Positions 23,575-31,452 of a DNA stretch of 44,100 bases are shown here, piece by piece. The stretch's first letter is position 1. The number at the start of each line of letters is the position of its first letter. A program made the translations under genes and the position numbers. The stretch spans positions 1 through 44,100 of the forward strand of contig JAJZVN010000018.1 of NCBI GenBank assembly GCA_021845685.1. Direction: 5' to 3'. The notes beneath the pieces are model-generated. The model did no database searches and had not been told where the DNA came from. It saw only the letters and a program-made list of their open reading frames with translations. This DNA comes from a bacterium (GTDB taxonomy: Bacteria; SZUA-79; Acidulodesulfobacterales; Acidulodesulfobacteraceae).

Positions 23575-23634
23575 CGGTCAGGACGTTGCCCTCTCAAGGC
23601 AGTAACACGGGTTCAAATCCCGTTGGGGCTACCA
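23560..23634 (+). tRNA. tRNA-Glu (anticodon CUC)
   Basis: A 75-base cloverleaf: acceptor GGCCCCA/TGGGGCT (one G-U pair), D-stem GTCT/GGAC, anticodon arm TTGCC-CTCTCAA-GGCAG with anticodon CTC, T-arm ACGGG-TTCAAAT-CCCGT, discriminator A and encoded CCA (23632-23634). It reads GAG codons. Its last 49 bases are repeated exactly at 24231-24279, marking it as an integration site. Confidence 0.95.
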
Positions 23635-23832
23635 TTATAAAACACGCAGTAAATAAGCCTTTTAGACCTACAAACGGCAGTAAAATAATTTTATTTTTAA
23701 ACAATTTTAAAAGCATTATATCAGGGGCTCGCTTTTGTTGCCAAAAGCTATCCCTAAAACCCAAGCAAAAGCGGGAATGGTAGAAACTGCACCGGAAATA
23801 AAAAAACTCTTTATTATTTTAAATATCGGTTG

Positions 23833-23838
23833 TATAAT
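23833..23838 (+). promoter_or_regulatory. Possible -10 box of the mini-element gene
   Basis: TATAAT preceded by TG-like context (GGTTGTATAAT) lies 28 bases before the ATG at 23866. A strong ribosome binding site (AGGGGG) sits between them. No good -35 hexamer was seen. In this AT-rich sequence the box could be chance. Confidence 0.35.
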
Positions 23839-23865
23839 TTAAGAAAAGGATTAATAGGGGGTATT

Positions 23866-24138
23866 ATGGCAGGCGATTATATAAATTTAGGCGGATTTAT
23901 AGCTTTAATTGCGCTAATCATAGGGCTTTATGTTCATACCGATAAAAAAAACGATAAGCTGTCGGGTGAGATTAGAATTCTCGACGATAAATTATCCAAC
24001 AGAATCGATAAATTATCCGACGAGATTAAGGAAAATAATAAATCTTTAAATGACAGAATAGATAGATTATACGATATACTTGTACATATGGGATTCAGGG
24101 AAGAAAGAATTCATCGTGATAAAGCCGCAAACGAATAA
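23866..24138 (+). CDS. Small membrane-anchored coiled-coil protein carried by the tRNA-Glu segment
   Basis: 90 residues from the ATG at 23866, chosen because AGGGGG precedes it by about 6 bases; a TTG 36 bases upstream lacks this. One N-terminal hydrophobic helix (LGGFIALIALIIGLYV, ~8-23) is followed by ~50 residues of heptad-like charged sequence with repeated DKLSxxI/DRI units (DDKLSNRIDKLSDEIKENN...), a predicted coiled coil facing the cytoplasm or periplasm. The tail is FREERIHRDKAANE. No domain is recognised. Short TM-plus-coiled-coil proteins are common near toxin-antitoxin and phage-defence loci, but no function can be assigned. Confidence 0.6.
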   Translation: MAGDYINLGGFIALIALIIGLYVHTDKKNDKLSGEIRILDDKLSNRIDKLSDEIKENNKSLNDRIDRLYDILVHMGFREERIHRDKAANE

Positions 24139-24230
24139 GCCTTTTGTTCTAAATTATAACAAAAACGTACTCAATGTTTTTTTAAGTATTACATTTTGTT
24201 AATTATATTAATAACTTATACATTAGGTTT

Positions 24231-24279
24231 TTGCCCTCTCAAGGCAGTAACACGGGTTCAAATCCCGTTGGGGCTACCA
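24231..24279 (+). repeat. 49-bp copy of the tRNA-Glu 3' end (att-like)
   Basis: Exact duplicate of 23586-23634: anticodon stem/loop, variable region, T-arm, 3' acceptor strand and CCA. It lacks the 5' acceptor, D-arm and promoter half, so it is not a functional tRNA. Confidence 0.95.
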
Positions 24280-24362
24280 AACATTATTATTGTGCAAAAG
24301 CTTTATTTACTCACTACAATATTAAGATTTTATTATATTAAATATTAGTCCTATTATTTATT

Positions 24363-25352
24363 ATGTTCGTAATATTATTTAATCTGTATCGCAAGTTTAA
24401 TATTATTACATTAAAGCACCGTTCCGAACTCCTAAGGATATTAATTATTTTATTGGCAATTCTCCTTATTTTTGCCTTTCTGTTCAGTCATTACGAAAAA
24501 ATTTCATATTTTAAGGCCTTTTACTGGGCGGTAACTACCGCTTCTACCGTCGGCTACGGAGACGTGATTCCGACTAACAATATAGGAAGGGTAATAGCAA
24601 TGGGTCTTATGCTCGTCGGCATTGGAATGCTGGGGGTTTTTTTGGCTACCCTTTCTTCTATTATGTTTGAATTTAAACTCGGGAGGATTTTTGGATCTAT
24701 GGAAAGCCATTTTGTTGAAAAGCATGTTGTTATTCTCGGCTATAGTAATTTAATTAAACAATCGTTAGATGAAATCTTAAATGAAAAGGATAATATAACA
24801 TTAGTTGCCGATATTGATAAAAGTCCTTCAAACGACATTAATTTTGTATTTATTAAAGGCGATATTACAGAGAACAAAAATATTGAAAAAGCTAAAATAG
24901 ATAAAGCTAAACTTTGCATAATTTCAGACGATGATGACTCCAAGACTTTAATATCCGCAATTACGGTAAGAACAAAATACAAAGATACATACATTATAGC
25001 TCTTGTCGTAAAAAAAGAAACAGCCGGAGCTTTAAAAGAAATCGGGGTCAACGAAGTATTTGCCACAGGCTCGTTTTCAAGCAAATTACTTGTTAAATCA
25101 GTAAAAATAAGGGGGGCGTCAAATTTTTTCAGTCAGCTAATGAATGAAGATTTTGAAGAAGGTTTGATTGAAAAAAATATTCCGTCAAGCATTATCGGTA
25201 AATCATTCCATGATGCGTTGTTTTTTATAAAAGAAACGACGGACGAACTTTTTGTGGGCGTAAAAAGAGACGGCAAAATGATAGTAAATCCTGACGGAAA
25301 AGCTTTTATTCTTGATAAAAACGATAAAATGATTTTAATAGGCAAAAAATGA
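24363..25352 (+). CDS. Two-TM potassium channel with RCK/TrkA domain
   Basis: 329 residues. Two hydrophobic helices (~25-42 and ~75-100) flank a pore loop with the K+ selectivity filter TVGYGD (62-67). A cytoplasmic RCK domain follows from ~115 (VEKHVVILGYSNLIKQSLDEI, then a beta-alpha Rossmann pattern with VAD and IKGD) and a TrkA-C-like domain at ~255-329. The nucleotide loop is GYSNLI rather than the textbook GxGxxG, so ligand preference may differ from NAD(H). The protein should form an inner-membrane K+ channel gated by nucleotide or Ca2+ binding. It stands alone, just past the tRNA-Glu mini-element, and is followed by a hexanucleotide satellite. Confidence 0.85.
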   Translation: MFVILFNLYRKFNIITLKHRSELLRILIILLAILLIFAFLFSHYEKISYFKAFYWAVTTASTVGYGDVIPTNNIGRVIAMGLMLVGIGMLGVFLATLSSIMFEFKLGRIFGSMESHFVEKHVVILGYSNLIKQSLDEILNEKDNITLVADIDKSPSNDINFVFIKGDITENKNIEKAKIDKAKLCIISDDDDSKTLISAITVRTKYKDTYIIALVVKKETAGALKEIGVNEVFATGSFSSKLLVKSVKIRGASNFFSQLMNEDFEEGLIEKNIPSSIIGKSFHDALFFIKETTDELFVGVKRDGKMIVNPDGKAFILDKNDKMILIGKK

Positions 25353-25368
25353 TTTTATCAAAATAATT

Positions 25369-25450
25369 AAATATAAATATAAATATAAATATAAATATAA
25401 ATATAAATATAAATATAAATATAAATATAAATATAAATATAAATATAAAT
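25369..25450. repeat. Hexanucleotide satellite (AAATAT)~13.7
   Basis: An unbroken run of about 82 bases starts 17 bases after the K+-channel stop and grades into degenerate AATATGGAT-type units to ~25495. The same unit recurs right behind hslV (33204-33243). Confidence 0.95.
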
Positions 25451-25590
25451 AAATATGGATATGGATATAAATATAAATATGGATATGAATATTTAAGATA
25501 ATATAATATAATTAGTGTCGTATTTTTAGTATTTGAATTTTATATTTTAAAAAATAAAAAAATTTTCAAATATATTATATATCTTATGAT

Positions 25591-27441
25591 ATGGCAGGCA
25601 AAATAAAAAGCCGATTTAAAAAGAGCTTAAAAAGACCTTTAGTTAATATAAAAAGATACATGATAAAGTTTCAAGATAACCGATTCATGTATTTTTCCCG
25701 ATGGATTTTTTTCGGACTCTCAATAGGTATTGTTGCCGGCGTAGGAGCAATTATTTTCAATGCTCTCATAAGATTATTCAGATTTATATTTCAAAATACT
25801 CTTGAAGGCTATTATTCTCCCCGCCCCGAATTAATGGGACAGACGGGAGCTCCTCCGCATATTATTTTAGTTCGCTGGCTGTTTTTGATAATTCCTGCCG
25901 TAGGCGGGTTATTATCAGGTATTTTAGTTTATACTTTCGCTCCTGAAGCGGAAGGTCACGGAACCGATGCCGCTATAGATGCGTTTCATAATAAAGAAGG
26001 TTTTATAAGAGGCAGAGTGCCGATAATTAAAACATTGGCATCTGCAATTACTTTAGGTTCCGGAGGTTCAGGAGGCAGAGAAGGTCCTGTTGCGCAAATA
26101 GGCGCAGGTTTTGGTTCTGTTCTTGCCACATTTATGGGACTTCCTGTTCCTGAAAGAAGAAAAATGCTTGTTGCAGGTATAGGCGCAGGTATAGGAGCAA
26201 TATTTAAATCTCCTTTAGCAGGGGCAATGTTCGGCGTTGAAGTTTTATATTCCGATATGGACTTTGAAAGCGGTTCGCTAATGCTTGCAATTATTTCTTC
26301 TATAGTTGCCTATTCTATTTATGCATATTTTTACGCCGGTTTTAAACCAGTCGTGTTAGTTCCTATGTTTACTTACACCAAACCTATCACGCTTGTTTTT
26401 TACGCTATTATGGGTGTTGCCCTTGCATTTATAGGAAGTTTTTATATTAGATTCTTTTACGGCGTGCATAGCGCTTTTAAAAAAATAAAAATTAAACCGC
26501 ATTTTAAGCCGATGATCGGAGGTCTTGCGGTAGGAGTTATAGCTTATTTTCTTCCTGAAATTATGGGGGTCGGCTATGGATGGCTCCAGCTTGCCGTTCT
26601 TGGGAAGTTAAGCATACTGATGTTAATTTTGATAGGTTTTTTTAAAATTATAGCAACTTCTTTTACCGTCAGTTCAGGCGGTTCGGCAGGCGTTTACGCA
26701 CCGTCTCTTATAATAGGAGGAATGTTTGGCGGAGCATTCGGAGCTATATTTCATATACTTTTGCCGCATATTATCCTTCAATCAGATATTGCTCCGTTTG
26801 TGCTTATAGGAATGGGAGGGTTTTTCGCCGGCGTTGCGAAAACTCCTATTTCTTCACTTTTAATGGTTTCCGAGATGACGGGAAGCTATGGACTTTTGCC
26901 GCCGCTAATGCTTGTTAACGCTATTACATTCATTGTAAGCGGAAAAAGAAGCATATATTCTAAACAGAAAAAAAACAGAATGGATTCGCCTGCCCATTCT
27001 AAAGATTATTTTATAGAGCCTCTTAAAAAGTATTCAGTTAAAGATATAATGGAAGAAGAAAATTATGCAAAATCAATAAAACCGGAAGCTACCCTGTATG
27101 AGATGATCACGATTTTTTTTAATTCAAGTTTTACAATACATCCTGTTGTTGCGATAGACGGAAAAATTATAGGGTTCGTAAAATACGATACTATAAAAAA
27201 TATGATGATGAATACTCCAGATGATAGCAGATTAGCTAAAGATATAATGGAAACTAAAAAAATACCTAAAATAAAAATAACGGAAACTCTAGACATTGTC
27301 GTGCATAATTTTTTTAGGAAAAAAACAGACGAACTTTTTGTTATAGAGGGAAAAACTGAAAAATATGTCGGTATAGTTAGAAAAAGAGATGTTCTGCTTG
27401 TAATTAACAGAGCCGAAAAAACTTTTAAAAGCAATAAGTAA
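25591..27441 (+). CDS. ClC-family chloride channel/transporter with C-terminal CBS pair
   Basis: 616 residues. Membrane core ~35-465 with ClC signatures: GSGGSGGREGPVAQIG (157-171, gating glutamate Glu164), the KSPLAGAMFGVEVLY helix (206-220) and SSGGSAGVYAPSLIIGG in the second half. Residues ~485-605 hold two CBS units (VKDIMEEENYAKSIKPEATL... and AKDIMETKKIPKIKITETLD...), which bind adenine nucleotides and regulate transport in other ClCs. At the position of the internal proton glutamate the sequence is GVEVLY. Whether it is a channel or a 2Cl-/H+ antiporter is not decided here. Likely roles are acid resistance and charge compensation. Confidence 0.9.
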   Translation: MAGKIKSRFKKSLKRPLVNIKRYMIKFQDNRFMYFSRWIFFGLSIGIVAGVGAIIFNALIRLFRFIFQNTLEGYYSPRPELMGQTGAPPHIILVRWLFLIIPAVGGLLSGILVYTFAPEAEGHGTDAAIDAFHNKEGFIRGRVPIIKTLASAITLGSGGSGGREGPVAQIGAGFGSVLATFMGLPVPERRKMLVAGIGAGIGAIFKSPLAGAMFGVEVLYSDMDFESGSLMLAIISSIVAYSIYAYFYAGFKPVVLVPMFTYTKPITLVFYAIMGVALAFIGSFYIRFFYGVHSAFKKIKIKPHFKPMIGGLAVGVIAYFLPEIMGVGYGWLQLAVLGKLSILMLILIGFFKIIATSFTVSSGGSAGVYAPSLIIGGMFGGAFGAIFHILLPHIILQSDIAPFVLIGMGGFFAGVAKTPISSLLMVSEMTGSYGLLPPLMLVNAITFIVSGKRSIYSKQKKNRMDSPAHSKDYFIEPLKKYSVKDIMEEENYAKSIKPEATLYEMITIFFNSSFTIHPVVAIDGKIIGFVKYDTIKNMMMNTPDDSRLAKDIMETKKIPKIKITETLDIVVHNFFRKKTDELFVIEGKTEKYVGIVRKRDVLLVINRAEKTFKSNK

Positions 27442-27657
27442 GTAATATAATAAGTAAGTGGTCTTCTAACACCCATATTGTTGGAGTAGATCAAGACACT
27501 TTTTGATTATAATTTACCTTTTGACTTAATTATTTAATTATAGTGTCTTATTTTATTCCAGTCAATTAGGGAGCTAATACAATAATAATAAGTAATATAA
27601 TAAATATATTAAACAATACAATAAATAATAAAATATTAATAATATAATAAAAACATT
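27442..27657. other. Intergenic region with a possible short inverted-repeat remnant
   Basis: AAGACACT (about 27493-27500) faces AGTGTCTT (27542-27549), with weaker similarity extending outward (TTGGAGTAGATC versus the complement of ATTTTATTCCAGTCAA). This would bound a ~85-base segment at 27481-27566. It may be a decayed insertion-sequence end or a hairpin behind the ClC gene. No gene is seen. Confidence 0.35.
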
Positions 27658-28689
27658 ATGAAAGAAGCCCTGTATTATAGCAATAACGATATAAAAATTA
27701 TAAAAAAACCGATTCCCGAGATAAACAATAATGAAATATTGATTAAAGTGGAAGCTGCGGGTATTTGCGGCAGTGATGTTATAGAATGGTATAGACGGGA
27801 TAAAGTTCCTCTGGTTTTAGGACACGAAGTTTCAGGAACTATTGTAAAAATCGGCGACTATGTAGAAAAATTTAAAATCGGCGATAGGGTTGTTGCCGCC
27901 CATCATGTCCCATGCAATACCTGCAAATATTGTTTAAGCGGTCATCAAACAGTTTGTGATACTTTACGGTCAACCAATTTTGATCCGGGCGGGTTTGCGC
28001 AATATTTAAGATTACCCGAAATTAATGTTAAAAATGGACTTTATTTATTGCCGGATTCCGTCAGTTTTGAAGAAGGTACTTTTGTAGAACCGTTAGCCTG
28101 CTGCGTTAGAGCTCAAAGACTTGCAGGCGTTAAACCTGCTCAAACAATTATTGTTATAGGAAGCGGACTATCAGGGCTCTTACATATTGATCTTTTAAGG
28201 GCTTCAGGAGTGACGACAATTATAGCGACGGATATTAACGGGTTTAGGCTTAATGCCGCCAAAAAATTCGGGGCTGATTATGCAATAAATGCTAAAGAAA
28301 ATGTGCCTGAAACAATTAAAAACATAAACGGCGGTTTTCTTGCAGATATTGTAATAATTTCTGCAGGAGCCGACAGCGCAATAGAACAGGGATTAAAATC
28401 GGTCAGAAGAGGAGGAACCGTGTTGTTTTTTTCGGCTGCAGGAGAAGGCGCTAAACTACCTTTTTCAATAAATGAAATATTCTGGAGAACAGAAGTAAGC
28501 CTAATCAGTTCTTATGCAGGCTCAATTGCAGACCATACAAATGCTCTGGAGCTCATAAAAACAAAAAGGATAAACGTTAAAGATATGATCACGGACATAT
28601 TACCTCTTTCTGAAATATCGCAAGGTTTCAAACTTACTGCCGAAGCGCAAAATTCTCTTAAAATTATAATAAAACCGGGTGAAAAGTGA
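27658..28689 (+). CDS. Zinc-dependent medium-chain alcohol/polyol dehydrogenase
   Basis: 343 residues of the medium-chain dehydrogenase family. Catalytic zinc ligands are at CGSD (Cys38) and GHEV (~60), and four structural-zinc cysteines lie in PCNTCKYCLSGHQTVC. The nucleotide fold has VIGSGLSGLLHIDLLRASG with a TDIN acidic/uncharged end, so NAD(H) is likely. It is closest to sorbitol/threonine-dehydrogenase-type members with the FVEPLACCVRA stretch. The substrate is unknown: an alcohol, polyol or amino alcohol. It is a stand-alone gene convergent with uspA. Confidence 0.85.
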   Translation: MKEALYYSNNDIKIIKKPIPEINNNEILIKVEAAGICGSDVIEWYRRDKVPLVLGHEVSGTIVKIGDYVEKFKIGDRVVAAHHVPCNTCKYCLSGHQTVCDTLRSTNFDPGGFAQYLRLPEINVKNGLYLLPDSVSFEEGTFVEPLACCVRAQRLAGVKPAQTIIVIGSGLSGLLHIDLLRASGVTTIIATDINGFRLNAAKKFGADYAINAKENVPETIKNINGGFLADIVIISAGADSAIEQGLKSVRRGGTVLFFSAAGEGAKLPFSINEIFWRTEVSLISSYAGSIADHTNALELIKTKRINVKDMITDILPLSEISQGFKLTAEAQNSLKIIIKPGEK

Positions 28690-28741
28690 AATAGTTTGCG
28701 GATAGAGAGCGTGCTTTGAGGTTATATTTTACTATAATATA

Positions 28742-28850
28742 TAATTTGCCGATAAAAAAGTATTGTTAAGCAATCACAATGCTTTAAGAATGATAAGAAT
28801 GAATAGAATGCTGGCCGGATTCCCGCTTTCGCGGGAATGACATCCAAACC
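28742..28850. repeat. Copy of an interspersed hairpin-bearing element between convergent genes
   Basis: Begins AATTTGCCGATA, continues ATTGTTAAGC...CAATGC, and contains GGATTCCCGCTTTCGCGGGAATGACATC, a 10-bp perfect hairpin (CATTCCCGC-type arms). The same succession of words in the same order occurs at 33299-33381, so both belong to one element family. Its hairpin may terminate both the dehydrogenase and uspA transcripts, although no T-run follows. Confidence 0.6.
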
Positions 28851-28864
28851 TGCTATGAATATAT

Positions 28865-29299
28865 TTACTGTTTCCTGAATAGAAGCACCGGCAAATCGGT
28901 ATGCCTGACTATAGATTCTGCTACCGAGCCTAATAATACTCTTGAAAGACCTGTTCTGCCGTGTGTACCCATTACTATTAATTCGCAGCTTTCATTTTTT
29001 GCCGTTTCATGTATAATTTCATGGGGTATTCCATGGGTTAATATAGTTTTGGCTACGATTCCTTTAGATATTGCAAGCTGTTCTAACTTTTTTAGCAATC
29101 CTTTTTCTTCATCAGCCAATGTTTCATACATGTCAATTGATCCAAAAGATAAGTCCCCCGCATTTTGCATAAGATTTATATCTATAATATGAATAAAAAT
29201 AATTGTGGATTTTAACTGTTCCGCAAGTTCAATAGCTTGATTTGAAGCATTAATTGAAGTTTCGCTAAAATCAACCGGACATAAAATTTTTTTAAACAT
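28865..29299 (-). CDS. Universal stress protein (UspA family)
   Basis: 144 residues, the typical single-domain length. It starts KILCPVDFSETS and ends with the ATP-binding signature GTHGRTGLSRVLLGSVAESIVRH (G-2x-G-9x-G-S), then a DLPVLLFRKQ tail. Such proteins bind ATP and support survival in stress and starvation. The ATG has a strong GGAGGGGA ribosome binding site 2-9 bases upstream. It is monocistronic and convergent with the zinc dehydrogenase. Confidence 0.9.
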   Translation of the reverse strand: MFKKILCPVDFSETSINASNQAIELAEQLKSTIIFIHIIDINLMQNAGDLSFGSIDMYETLADEEKGLLKKLEQLAISKGIVAKTILTHGIPHEIIHETAKNESCELIVMGTHGRTGLSRVLLGSVAESIVRHTDLPVLLFRKQ

Positions 29300-30042
29300 T
29301 TCCCCTCCAGTAAAATAATTAAATTTTTTTTAATGAACAAACCTTAATAATTTCTTAATTTTATATTTTTAATATCGTTTTATTAATTATATCACTATAT
29401 TACCTTAATTCTGCAATAGAATTTTATATACTGGATTCCTGCTTTTGCAGGCATACAGAGTTATTTAGCATTAGAACTTATAATTATAAATAGTTTCTAA
29501 TGCAGTCCTTTTGTCCTTTTAAGATTTATAAATTTAATTTATTTTACCATACTTAATAAAACTAATTTTTAGAATTCATTAATATGAGAGGGGTTTAATG
29601 CAAAGGCGCCCCCCTAACCCCCGCAAGCAATATATATAAATATATTATATAATAATTCTCCGTAGTCCGTAGGAGGATTAAGGTAATAATTATATCTATT
29701 AATTACGCTTATTATGTGTTATATATTGTTATATATTATTATAATATTTATAATAATATAATTACGTTACACAGGTTATTTGAGATTTAACTGTTTATTA
29801 CTTATTATACAATAGAACTTCAGAACTTCACATTATTGAAAAATACAGATTTAACTTGGCATTATATATAATTCATACAATATTTATATAATATCTTTAG
29901 TAAATATTCAACAGTATTTTCAAAAAAAAATAAAAATCAAAATTTATTTATTATATATATCATAATATTTTAAAAAATTGTATAATTTTATCAATTTTAA
30001 ATTTAATACGCAAAAAATTAATAAGGAGATTATGTATTAATT
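29300..30042. other. 743-bp intergenic region with a hairpin repeat and a GC-rich island
   Basis: At 29431-29458 lies CTGGATTCCTGCTTTTGCAGG, a third copy of the interspersed hairpin word, here with a decayed right arm. At ~29600-29632 an isolated GC-rich stretch (GGCGCCCCCCTAACCCCCGC) stands out, giving G-runs on the minus strand. About 30 bases later comes TTCTCCGTAGTCCGTAGGAGGA, an imperfect hairpin. No credible open frame was found; the longest starts with an ATG near the GC island and has 13 codons. The uppP promoter and an AAGGAG (about 30022-30027) lie at the right end. Confidence 0.5.
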
Positions 30043-30891
30043 ATGATAAATATTTCAATGCTGCACGGCATAATTTTAGCTATAATTCAAGGCATAAGCG
30101 AACTTTTTCCTATATCCAGTTTAGCTCACGGGGTAATAATACCAGCTCTTTTGGGGTGGCATATAAACAGGCAGTCGGAAGGGTTCCTGCCTTTCCTTGT
30201 AGTGCTGCATCTCGGGACTGCTCTGGCTCTTATTATATATTTTTATAAAGATTGGATTAATCTATTTAAAGGATTTTTTAAAGGGGTCGTTAAAGGAAAT
30301 CTTAACATAAATGAAGATTCTAAAACATTATATTTGTTAGCTTTGGCTACAATTCCAGCAGGTCTTATAGGGTTAATTTTTGTTCATAAGCTTAAAAAGT
30401 TATTTGGTTTTACCGATATAGCAGCTTTTTTTCTAATAATAAACGGCATTATTCTGTATCTTGGCGAACAAAGAAGGAGAAAACAAGGTATATCTAAGAT
30501 AGCAGATATGACAATATTAGCAGCGCTGACGATCGGTTTTTTTCAATCTTTCGCTTTAATTCCGGGTATATCGCGCTCGGCAATAACTATGGTTGCCGCT
30601 TTATATCTTGGATTTAAACATGAAGCGGCGGCAAAATTTTCCTTTCTTTTGGCTACCCCTATTATATTTGCAGCAGGACTGTTAGAAGTGCCTAAAATGA
30701 TTAAACTTCATCTTATCAGCTTTGATGCCGTTTCTATCGTAAGCGGTATTGCCGCAGGGATTGCAGCATATTTCAGTATATGGTTTTTAATGAAATATTT
30801 TCACAAGTATGAAATAAATGCTCTTTATCCATTTGCATTTTACTGCGTAATATTTGGTTCGTTTGTTCTTGTATATAGAATTATTTTTTAA
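30043..30891 (+). CDS. uppP: Undecaprenyl-diphosphatase (UppP/BacA)
   Basis: 282 residues, multi-pass membrane protein. It removes a phosphate from undecaprenyl diphosphate so the lipid carrier can be reused for peptidoglycan and surface polysaccharides. Motif 1 is QGISELFPISSLAHG (~16-30), the variant with SELFPxSSLxH rather than EFLPISSTGH, known in a subset of the family. Motif 2 is PGISRSAITM (~184-193) with the catalytic-region Arg/Ser. The ATG at 30043 lies 15 bases from an AAGGAG. A closer ATG at 30032 gives only a two-codon frame, and an in-frame ATG at 30058 (MLHG) is also possible. A tetranucleotide satellite follows the stop directly. Confidence 0.85.
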   Translation: MINISMLHGIILAIIQGISELFPISSLAHGVIIPALLGWHINRQSEGFLPFLVVLHLGTALALIIYFYKDWINLFKGFFKGVVKGNLNINEDSKTLYLLALATIPAGLIGLIFVHKLKKLFGFTDIAAFFLIINGIILYLGEQRRRKQGISKIADMTILAALTIGFFQSFALIPGISRSAITMVAALYLGFKHEAAAKFSFLLATPIIFAAGLLEVPKMIKLHLISFDAVSIVSGIAAGIAAYFSIWFLMKYFHKYEINALYPFAFYCVIFGSFVLVYRIIF

Positions 30892-30908
30892 TAATTTAAA
30901 ATTTAAGC

Positions 30909-31075
<167 letters not shown>

Positions 31076-31078
31076 TAT

Positions 31079-31195
31079 CTATTTTTCAAATCTTGCTATA
31101 ATATATTTTTCCTGATTTTCAAATCTTGAATCAAAATATTTTTCGGCAGATACAGAAAATTCCATAACCTCTTCTTCCTTTGCTTGATTTTGCAT
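31079..31195 (-). CDS. Possible small ORF (38 aa), charged helix
   Basis: On the minus strand an ATG at 31195 opens 38 codons ending TAG at 31079: MQNQAKEEEVMEFSV followed by SAEKYFDSRFENQEKYI and ARFEK. It has codon-like structure, is strongly amphipathic and charged, and resembles the N-terminal part of coiled-coil proteins with YFDSRFE-type heptads. Only a weak AGAGAAA precedes it. The rest of the 31196-31452 gap is plain AT-rich sequence. It could be a gene remnant. Confidence 0.3.
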   Translation of the reverse strand: MQNQAKEEEVMEFSVSAEKYFDSRFENQEKYIIARFEK

Positions 31196-31452
31196 TATTA
31201 TTATTTTCTCTTTATAATAGTATAACATTAATTTTTTGATGCATTTAAAAAATTATATATAATTATTAAATAATTATGAAGCAAATGTTAAAAATTGATT
31301 AAATTTATATATTTTTAATTATTATTTGTGATATAATTCTAATTTAACTTTTTATTAGTTTGTTTTTATATTAATAATTAATATATAGCTATCAAAAATT
31401 ATATTATTCGTTAATTATTTTTATATTATATTTGTATTTATATAACTAAATT

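Larger units (their letters stand above)
23586..24279. mobile_element. Mini-integrated segment at tRNA-Glu, bounded by 49-bp att-like repeats
   Basis: The exact 49-bp repeat (23586-23634 and 24231-24279) runs from the anticodon stem to the CCA end, the typical attB segment used by tyrosine-recombinase islands. The enclosed ~600 bases hold one credible gene (23866-24138) and no integrase, so this is either a deletion remnant of an island or a very small element mobilised in trans. The tRNA itself is intact. Confidence 0.75.

Noticed and set aside
23586-23783. Open frame starting within tRNA-Glu
   Set aside because: It begins in the tRNA sequence and has no ribosome binding site or recognisable domain.
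25369-25495. CRISPR-like appearance of regularly spaced repeats
   Set aside because: Units are 6 bases with no spacers and no cas genes nearby; it is a simple satellite.
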